Shown piece by piece: positions 33,979 through 39,498 of a stretch of 39,498 nt of DNA. The notes below the pieces were generated by a model. The model made no database searches. It was given only the letters and a program-made list of their open reading frames with translations, and had not been told where the DNA came from. Made by a program: the position numbers and the translations under genes. Positions within the stretch are counted from its first letter, which is position 1. Each line of letters starts with the position of its first letter. The DNA is from Bryobacterales bacterium (lineage in GTDB: Bacteria; Acidobacteriota; Terriglobia; Bryobacterales; Bryobacteraceae): positions 1 through 39,498 of the forward strand of contig PMSX01000185.1 in NCBI GenBank assembly GCA_003167495.1. Direction: 5' to 3'.

Positions 33979-34665
33979 TCAAAGACTCAGAGCCTCACGG
34001 AATCGGGCCGATTGACGCCGCGACATTTCAACCGTCGTCCCGCCCCGCAGGGTTATCAGTAGATTTCCGGCGATGCCAGACTCGACGCGGTCCACCCATT
34101 TCAAATTTACGATGTGCCGGCGTCCCGCGCGAAAGAAGACAGCGGGATCAAGCCGTTCGTGCAAGGCCGCCAGGGAACGTGGAATCAGCGGCCGCTGATT
34201 CGCGAAGTGCAGGCGGGTATAGTTGCCTTCCGATTCCAGAAGAAGAATGTCGGTAACGGGCACGAGCCAGCAACGTTCTCCATCTTTCACAAACACGCGC
34301 TCCAAGCGTGACCGGACCGTGCATGGGCTGAGCTTAGCCACAGCCGCGGCCAGGCGCGCGGGCGCCACGGGCTTAACCAAATAATCGAGCGCGCTCACCT
34401 CAAACGCCTTCAGTGCGTATTCATCGTAGGCAGTGGTGAAGATCACTTGCGGTACATCGTCTAGGCGCTGCAGAAGATCGAAGCCGTTCATTCCAGGCAT
34501 ACGTATGTCGAGAAATAAGACATCTGGTTCGAGCCGGCTTATGAGGTCCAGTGCTTCTTCGCCGGTGCGAGCCTCACCGGCGATCTCGATGCCGGCATAC
34601 GCGGCCAGTAATCGCCGCAGCTCTTGCCGTGCCATTCGCTCATCGTCGATGATCAGTGCCTTCAT
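33979..34665 (-). CDS. LytTR-family response regulator
   Basis: A 228-residue regulator. The receiver domain (1-115) has the acidic pair IIDDE (7-9), the phospho-acceptor Asp53 in LFLDIRMPG, and a lysine in LVKPV. The C-terminal LytTR DNA-binding domain (about 130-228) shows LLESEGNYTRLHF, IPRSLAALHERLDP, FFRAGRRHIVNL and VEMSRRQSARFREAL. The start overlaps the kinase stop by 4 bases. It probably regulates unlinked genes, since no obvious target lies beside it. LytTR regulators often control cell-wall, transport or virulence functions. Confidence 0.92.
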   Translation of the reverse strand: MKALIIDDERMARQELRRLLAAYAGIEIAGEARTGEEALDLISRLEPDVLFLDIRMPGMNGFDLLQRLDDVPQVIFTTAYDEYALKAFEVSALDYLVKPVAPARLAAAVAKLSPCTVRSRLERVFVKDGERCWLVPVTDILLLESEGNYTRLHFANQRPLIPRSLAALHERLDPAVFFRAGRRHIVNLKWVDRVESGIAGNLLITLRGGTTVEMSRRQSARFREALSL

Positions 34666-35699
34666 GCCGTTGCTGGGATCAGGATGGTGGCGGTCACACG
34701 TCCCTCGCCGCGCGCCCCCAATTCTAGGCTTGCACCCTCACCGTAAAGAATACGGAGACGCTCCCTAGCATTCGTGAGGCCGATCTGTGTCGAACCCAGC
34801 CGCGGAGCGCCGAGATTGCCCGTGTTCTCCACCTCAATTCGCAAAGCAGTGCCCACGAGGGCCGCTCGAATGAAGAGATCTCCGCCCGAGGGAGCCTCCT
34901 CAACGCCGTGTTTGATCGCATTTTCCACCAAGGTTTGCAGCAGCATCGGCGGCACGGCGGTTTGCCGAACCGATTCATCTATCTCCAGATGCACCCGCAA
35001 CCGATCCTCGAAACGAATCGACTCCAGCGCCAGGTAGTCGGATACGGCTTCCACCTCGCTAACTAGGGGCACAGTATGATGCCGATCTCTTTGGAGGTTA
35101 TAGCGCAGGATATTGGCCAGCCGCGTGATCATGTCCTGTGCCTGCGCCGGATCCTCGCTAATCATGCCGCGGATCGAATTTAGGCAGTTGAAGAGAAAAT
35201 GCGGGTTGACCTGGGCTTCCAGTGCACGAAGTTCGGCATTGCTAAGGGCCAGTTTCATCTGTACTTCATTGCGCCGCACCTCGCGGGAGTGGCGAAAAGT
35301 AGTAACGGTCAGATAAAGGACCGACCAAATGGTGGTGACAGTCGAGACCCCCATGAACATAAATGCAATAGACGACGGGTGACTCCATACGCCGAGCCGA
35401 CCTTCGATAGCCCTATAAACTCCCACGACTAAAGCGCACTGCACCGCGCCGATCACGATGCTAGCCGCCGCGAGTTGCCCTAATGCCCGATGCACTGGAA
35501 GGCTAACCCAATGGCGTCTGTGAATCTCCCTGCGAAGCAGGTGTGTGAGGCCGATGCTGTACAAGAAAAAGAGGAGGTAGCCGATAACGATACTAGGCCG
35601 CCATCCATTGTCCAGTACGGCGGCCGACAGCCCGATTGCGCTATAGGCGCCCCAGCCGGCGATCTGGCAGGCCCAATATTGCGCGTTTGTTCTCTTCAT
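34662..35699 (-). CDS. LytS/YehU-type sensor histidine kinase
   Basis: A 345-residue membrane kinase of the His_kinase (LytS-like) family. Four hydrophobic segments lie in the first 135 residues. The phospho-acceptor is in LEAQVNPHFLFNCLNSIRG (near 165-185), followed by the ATP-binding domain with LVENAIKHGVEEAPSGG and a glycine-rich IGLTNARERLRILYG. ATG 35699 (MKRTNAQYW) gives a standard start; the frame extends eight codons more, to 35723. It is co-transcribed with the LytTR regulator. Confidence 0.92.
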   Translation of the reverse strand: MKRTNAQYWACQIAGWGAYSAIGLSAAVLDNGWRPSIVIGYLLFFLYSIGLTHLLRREIHRRHWVSLPVHRALGQLAAASIVIGAVQCALVVGVYRAIEGRLGVWSHPSSIAFMFMGVSTVTTIWSVLYLTVTTFRHSREVRRNEVQMKLALSNAELRALEAQVNPHFLFNCLNSIRGMISEDPAQAQDMITRLANILRYNLQRDRHHTVPLVSEVEAVSDYLALESIRFEDRLRVHLEIDESVRQTAVPPMLLQTLVENAIKHGVEEAPSGGDLFIRAALVGTALRIEVENTGNLGAPRLGSTQIGLTNARERLRILYGEGASLELGARGEGRVTATILIPATA

Positions 35700-35759
35700 G
35701 AACCCATTCTTTACAAATTCCATTTTGGCTGTTGGGATTTGTGATGGGTGGTTCGCTGC

Positions 35760-35888
35760 GCTGATGAGCGGTCTACGAGCGTCCGTTTCAGGTTAAGGAA
35801 TGGCAGGATCGTCCACGTCGATGTGGTCGCCGATCTTGAACGGCTTCGCCAGCTCGACTTAGCGGTCCTGGAAGGACTCGTTGCCTAA
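35760..35888 (+). pseudogene. Remnant of an ECF41-type sigma factor C-terminus
   Basis: A short open frame ending at TAA 35886-35888 encodes NGRIVHVDVVADLERLRQLDLAVLEG, given here only in part. It resembles the SnoaL-like C-terminal end of ECF41 (SigJ-like) RNA polymerase sigma factors. No N-terminal sigma domains are present upstream, where the LytS kinase gene lies on the other strand. The frame overlaps the end of dinB. It seems to be the leftover of a deletion or rearrangement. The resemblance is from memory. Confidence 0.4.
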
Positions 35889-36964
35889 TTGAAGAGAGTG
35901 GGGTGGGCGGGCACATCGTCAGACTCTCGAAAGTTGCTCAATCCCACGCCGACCAGACGAAAGCGCTGGCCGGTGGGTGGCTTCACCCGTTCTCGGAGGG
36001 ACAGAGCGATGCTGGTCAGTTCCTCGCATGAAGAAGGCGCGGAACCGGCGGTATGACTGCGCGTCAGAATGGTGAACTCGCTCGTTTTCAGTTTGAGCAC
36101 GACGGTACGGGCAATACGTGTCTCTTTGCGGGAAGCGGACCAGACCTTTTCGGCAAGCCGGCGGATCATGGACTCTGTTTCGTCCAAAGGAATATCGCGC
36201 TCGAAGGTGTCTTCCGCGGAGATAGACTTCGCCGGTCTGTCGGCCACCACCGGGTTGTGGTCGATTCCGCGAGCCAATTCATAGAGCCGTATCCCGTAAC
36301 GCCCAAAGCGCTCTTCGAGTGTTGCCGATTCGAGATTGCGAAGTTCGCTGATGGTCTTGATGCCAATTTCTTCCAATCGCTTTTCGGTCACCTTGCCCAC
36401 GCCTGGAATACGACCAACAGGAAGCGGCGTGAGGAATGCGTCTACCTCTTCGGGCGGGATCACAAATAAACCGTCTGGCTTCCTCCAATCGGAGGCGATC
36501 TTAGCCAGAAATTTGTTCGGGGCAACTCCCGCCGACGCTGTTAGATGAAGCTCGTCCCGAACCTGCTGACGGATTGCCTTCGCCACGCGTGTAGCCGTCG
36601 GCAGGCCGGTCTTGTTCTCCGTTACGTCCAGATAGGCTTCGTCGAGCGATAGCGGTTCAATGAGATCTGTGTGGCGATGGAAGATCTCTCGTGCCGCTCG
36701 GGATGCCTCTTTATAACGCACGAAATCGGGCGGGACGAAGATAGCCTCCGGGCACAGCCGTTCAGCGCGGATTGCCGGCATCGCCGAGCGTACACCGAAC
36801 TTCCTTGCCTCATAGGAAGCAGCGCATACCACAGACCGGTTGCCCTTCCACGCAACCACCACAGGTTTGCCGCGCAGGTTGGGATCGTCGCGCTGCTCTA
36901 CCGACGCATAGAAGGCGTCCATGTCGATATGAACGATCTTTCGAGATGTCGCTCGTTCGTCCAT
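35885..36964 (-). CDS. dinB: DNA polymerase IV
   Basis: A 359-residue Y-family translesion polymerase. Active-site acidic residues are in HIDMDAFYASVE (Asp14) and SLDEAYLD (Asp108, Glu109). The YEARKFGVRSAMP steric-gate neighbourhood and the helix-hairpin-helix VGRIPGVGKVTEKRLEEIG are typical. The little-finger domain follows. The C-terminal clamp-binding motif usual in DinB is not obvious beyond HPTLF. No SOS box was identified upstream. Confidence 0.95.
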   Translation of the reverse strand: MDERATSRKIVHIDMDAFYASVEQRDDPNLRGKPVVVAWKGNRSVVCAASYEARKFGVRSAMPAIRAERLCPEAIFVPPDFVRYKEASRAAREIFHRHTDLIEPLSLDEAYLDVTENKTGLPTATRVAKAIRQQVRDELHLTASAGVAPNKFLAKIASDWRKPDGLFVIPPEEVDAFLTPLPVGRIPGVGKVTEKRLEEIGIKTISELRNLESATLEERFGRYGIRLYELARGIDHNPVVADRPAKSISAEDTFERDIPLDETESMIRRLAEKVWSASRKETRIARTVVLKLKTSEFTILTRSHTAGSAPSSCEELTSIALSLRERVKPPTGQRFRLVGVGLSNFRESDDVPAHPTLFN

Positions 36965-37166
36965 GATTCTGGATCAGGTGTTGCGGCCTGGATATTCGCC
37001 AATTATAGAACCTATCTGAATCGAGAGTTTGCCCGACCACGACAGCAGCCTGCATCCACTCGTACCTATCCTGAATGTCATGGGATTGTGCAGCCATCGA
37101 TAGATTTTCATTCTTAACTGCAACGCCATTTGCGGTGCGCTCACTTGTATACCATGAGGGGTGTAT

Positions 37167-38507
37167 ATGGCTCATTTGACGCGGCGTAAGTTTGGGCGCA
37201 GCATGATGGCGGGGGCGACTGCGTCCACATTTGGCAAGCTGCTGCTTGGTCAGGATGATTGCACACCACCTGCCGGAACGCTGGTTGACTTTCTGATTCC
37301 TGCTAACGCGCAGAACATTTTCCGCAAGTCTGTAGCCGAATTAACAGCGGACGAAGTGACCCGGCTGCGGCTGGCGTATCAGAGACTGCGGGATTTGACA
37401 GCGTCCGATCCGACCGATCCGCGGGGTTGGATGCAGCAGGCGCATGTGCATTGCTGGAATTGCGGTGGCTCAAGCACGGATATACACGGGTCTTGGACGT
37501 TTTTTCCCTGGCATCGGGCGTATCTATATTTTCACGAACGGATTCTATGCAAGCTGCTAAATGATGATTCGTTCCGGCTGCCTTATTGGAGTTGGGATGA
37601 TACCAACTACCGCAACTTGCCGGCGATTTACCAGCCGGCAACGGTAGGAAGCGCTGCGAACCCGCTGTATGATGCCAACCGGTCGAGCGCCGCCGTGAGC
37701 GGTGCGTCGATGCCTGGTTCAATCTTTCCCGCCGCCCAGAATCCGATGAACTCGGCCAATTTTGCAGCGTTTGGAGGTGGGCCCGACGCGGGAGGATCGG
37801 TTGAATTTGGTCCGCACGGCGCGATTCACATGTGGACGGGCATCCCTGACGATCCGTACGCAGACATGGGAAATCTGTTGCTGGCGGCGCGCGATCCGAT
37901 TTTTTACGCGCACCATTGCAACATTGACCGGCTATGGGCGGAATTCAACCGCCGTAACCCTTTAGCGCACGCGAATCCGACAGATGCCGAGTTTCTCACA
38001 CGGAGCTTCCAATTCTTCGACGAAAACAAACAGCTAGTGACCATACGGGTGCAGGATGTTTTAGATACGGCGCCGCTGGGATTCAGTTACCGGCCGGGCG
38101 TAGAGCTTTCTAAGCCCAACTTGCCGAAGTGGACGCAATTGAAATACGATCCTGCGACGCATTTGATTCAACTGCCTGCCCCGATCCCGCAAAGTCCGAT
38201 TGTCAAGCTGCGATCAGTAGTTGTGAAAGATGTAAAACTGCCCAAGCAGAGCGGTTCTTATAACGTGTTTGTGGGCGATCCGCCGACTGCGAGCGCAGAC
38301 CAATCCAAAGCGGCGAACTATGTTGGTTATATTGGCATCATCGTGGGGGCGCACCGGCATGACCAGAAATGTTCCCTGGTGCTCAACGCGACGGACCTGT
38401 TTCTACAAACGGCGGGCGGCGCCGGCGCGCGGCTGAGATTTGCACCAGCGGGAACAACGAACGGCGCGGCATTAGAGTTTTCCGCGGTCTACCTGACTGA
38501 AGAGTAG
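37167..38507 (+). CDS. Tyrosinase / plant-type polyphenol oxidase, secreted by Tat
   Basis: A 446-residue type-3 copper oxidase that oxidises phenols or catechols to quinones. It opens with a Tat-like signal RRKFGRSMMAGATA. CuA histidines are His95 (HVHCWNC), His107 (DIHGSW) and His116 (FPWHRAYLYFHE); Cys99 would make the thioether bridge to His107, as in plant catechol oxidases. CuB uses His217 and His221 (GPHGAIHMW) and a histidine in FYAHHCNIDRLW. The DWL-like linker and a beta-rich C-terminal domain (from about residue 345) match plant PPO layout. ATG 37167 has AGGGG six bases upstream; GTG 37161 is an alternative. Confidence 0.93.
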   Translation: MAHLTRRKFGRSMMAGATASTFGKLLLGQDDCTPPAGTLVDFLIPANAQNIFRKSVAELTADEVTRLRLAYQRLRDLTASDPTDPRGWMQQAHVHCWNCGGSSTDIHGSWTFFPWHRAYLYFHERILCKLLNDDSFRLPYWSWDDTNYRNLPAIYQPATVGSAANPLYDANRSSAAVSGASMPGSIFPAAQNPMNSANFAAFGGGPDAGGSVEFGPHGAIHMWTGIPDDPYADMGNLLLAARDPIFYAHHCNIDRLWAEFNRRNPLAHANPTDAEFLTRSFQFFDENKQLVTIRVQDVLDTAPLGFSYRPGVELSKPNLPKWTQLKYDPATHLIQLPAPIPQSPIVKLRSVVVKDVKLPKQSGSYNVFVGDPPTASADQSKAANYVGYIGIIVGAHRHDQKCSLVLNATDLFLQTAGGAGARLRFAPAGTTNGAALEFSAVYLTEE

Positions 38508-38516
38508 GATCGAGAC

Positions 38517-38936
38517 ATGGTTTCGGCCACAGCCTGTTTTCTTGCACTGGCGGCGTCCGTGCCCGTGGCTGTGATGGTGGACAAGCCTGTGACGATAGCC
38601 CTCGGCGTGCCAGAACAGGTGCGGCACTCCACGACTGTTTTATTGCGGATGGAAGGCGTGGTGATGCGGCGCGACGCACCGGCCATGTGGAATGTTTTTT
38701 GGGAGATGCCGGAAGCCACTGCGCAAACCTCTGTCGATAACCTGCATTTCGTGGGCTATGTAGCTTCGCCTGCAAACTCGGCGCTGCGTGATGCGAAGCG
38801 CGCCAACTTTACTTTGCAACTGCCGGCGGAGGCGGTATCGGCGATTCACAGGCAAACATCAGTCCGCCTGACTTTTGTGCCTGTGCGAAAGTTGCCGGAG
38901 GGTGGAGTGACGATCACTTCGTTGCGTTTGGAATAG
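38517..38936 (+). CDS. Secreted protein resembling the tyrosinase C-terminal domain
   Basis: A 139-residue protein with an N-terminal signal peptide (about residues 1-20). The mature part shares a pattern with the C-terminal beta domain of the preceding tyrosinase: an NVF strand (WNVFWEMP versus YNVFVGDP), VGY (FVGYVA versus YVGYIG) and a final strand. It also resembles the KFDV-type domain of plant polyphenol oxidases. It starts 9 bases after the tyrosinase stop. Possible role: metallochaperone, shield or partner of the oxidase. This is inference from position and pattern; I compared by eye. Confidence 0.65.
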   Translation: MVSATACFLALAASVPVAVMVDKPVTIALGVPEQVRHSTTVLLRMEGVVMRRDAPAMWNVFWEMPEATAQTSVDNLHFVGYVASPANSALRDAKRANFTLQLPAEAVSAIHRQTSVRLTFVPVRKLPEGGVTITSLRLE

Positions 38937-38938
38937 TT

Positions 38939-39498
38939 ATGTCGAAAGCCCATATTCGGCAGCAAATCCGGCAGCGCGGCAAAGCGTCGGTGTTGGTGAT
39001 GCTGAGTTCGGAAGCGAAGACAGAACAGTATCTGGCAGCGCTGGGGGAATGCTTTGAACATTCGGAGCAAAATCAAGCGGTAGCGAGCGCGGCGGTCGGG
39101 TTTGCAGAGGGCCGCGGACATCTTTACCGAAGGCATGACCAAGCGCCCGCGCTGTTTTTGAAGAATCTAGGCGTCTTGTACGGACAAGTAAGCAAGAAAG
39201 GCTGGGCGAAGCTGCAAGGGGCGATAGCCGCATCGGACGACATCGCCGGCACCGCGCCGATGCAGCCTATTCGCGGTTTGGGATCGAATGCGCCTCCACC
39301 AACGGCGCCAGAAGTGGCTTGGGGTGTCGCACGTATTCAAGCGCCAACGCTTTGGCAGCAGGGTCTGAGTGGCAAAGGCGTTTTGGTGGCACACCTCGAT
39401 ACCGGTATTGACGGCGAACATCCAGCGCTTAAACCCGCGATTGCGCACTTTGCGGACTTTGATGCGACGGGCCACGCTATTGACGGCGCGCCGATTGC
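38939..39498 (+). CDS. Subtilase-family (S8) serine protease, cut by window edge
   Basis: The frame starts at ATG 38939, two bases after the previous stop, and runs open to the end of the window, so only 186 residues are visible. Residues 146-160 read KGVLVAHLDTGIDGE; Asp154 is the first residue of the subtilisin triad (DTGID). The first ~110 residues look like a propeptide-like region with no clear signal peptide. His and Ser of the triad lie outside. Co-transcription with the tyrosinase genes suggests processing of a proenzyme, or an unrelated protease; not resolved. Confidence 0.85.
   Translation, partial: MSKAHIRQQIRQRGKASVLVMLSSEAKTEQYLAALGECFEHSEQNQAVASAAVGFAEGRGHLYRRHDQAPALFLKNLGVLYGQVSKKGWAKLQGAIAASDDIAGTAPMQPIRGLGSNAPPPTAPEVAWGVARIQAPTLWQQGLSGKGVLVAHLDTGIDGEHPALKPAIAHFADFDATGHAIDGAPI

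Overview
The window looks like chromosomal DNA of a soil heterotroph. The best guess is an Acidobacteriota member of the Bryobacterales/Solibacter type. That is inference from gene content (a cytochrome c–copper monooxygenase fusion, a small ANRANAQ-type protein family, DUF2905, a compact protocatechuate operon) and from a G+C that is near 57-60% in the samples I counted; no rRNA is present to settle it.

Layout. (1) 1-2056: the 3' end of a type I signal peptidase gene, a DUF2905 membrane protein, an unknown small protein and a HEAT-repeat protein. (2) 2422-8026: an unusual cluster. Carboxynorspermidine dehydrogenase and carboxynorspermidine decarboxylase (the polyamine pathway via carboxyspermidine/carboxynorspermidine) enclose two SET-domain methyltransferases transcribed divergently from a 25 bp gap and an ABC exporter fused to a cyclic-nucleotide-binding domain. 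A transposase remnant follows. (3) 8553-18587: a phosphate island with polyphosphate kinase, PhoR, a CYTH triphosphate-tunnel protein, a secreted amidohydrolase, and pstSCAB-phoU. No phoB is seen. (4) 18579-20048: gatB, followed by a short interval bounded by 20 bp direct repeats. (5) 28949 down to 20439: a ten-gene minus-strand operon pcaIJFHGBDC, DUF3237, tannase/feruloyl esterase, with overlapping or nearly abutting genes. It would take phenolic esters to protocatechuate and on to succinyl-CoA and acetyl-CoA. (6) 29093-32475: accessory DNA. It has an ANRANAQ-type protein, strong hairpins, and an AT-richer three-gene cassette (TIGR04255-like protein with an apparent one-base frameshift, a 126-aa unknown protein, and a 185-aa unknown protein). 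(7) 32476-39498: cytochrome c/copper monooxygenase, initiator tRNA-fMet, a LytTR-type two-component pair, a sigma-factor-like remnant, dinB, and an operon of a plant-type tyrosinase, a small secreted protein resembling the tyrosinase C-terminal domain, and a subtilase cut by the window edge.

How the genes work together. The phosphate island couples uptake (Pst), sensing (PhoR, PhoU) and storage (Ppk, perhaps the CYTH protein). The pca operon, tannase, tyrosinase and copper monooxygenase all point to plant-derived phenolics. The two strongest candidates for something undescribed are the SET/polyamine/ABC-cNMP cluster and the three-gene TIGR04255 cassette. The tyrosinase/C-terminal-domain homologue/subtilase operon comes next.
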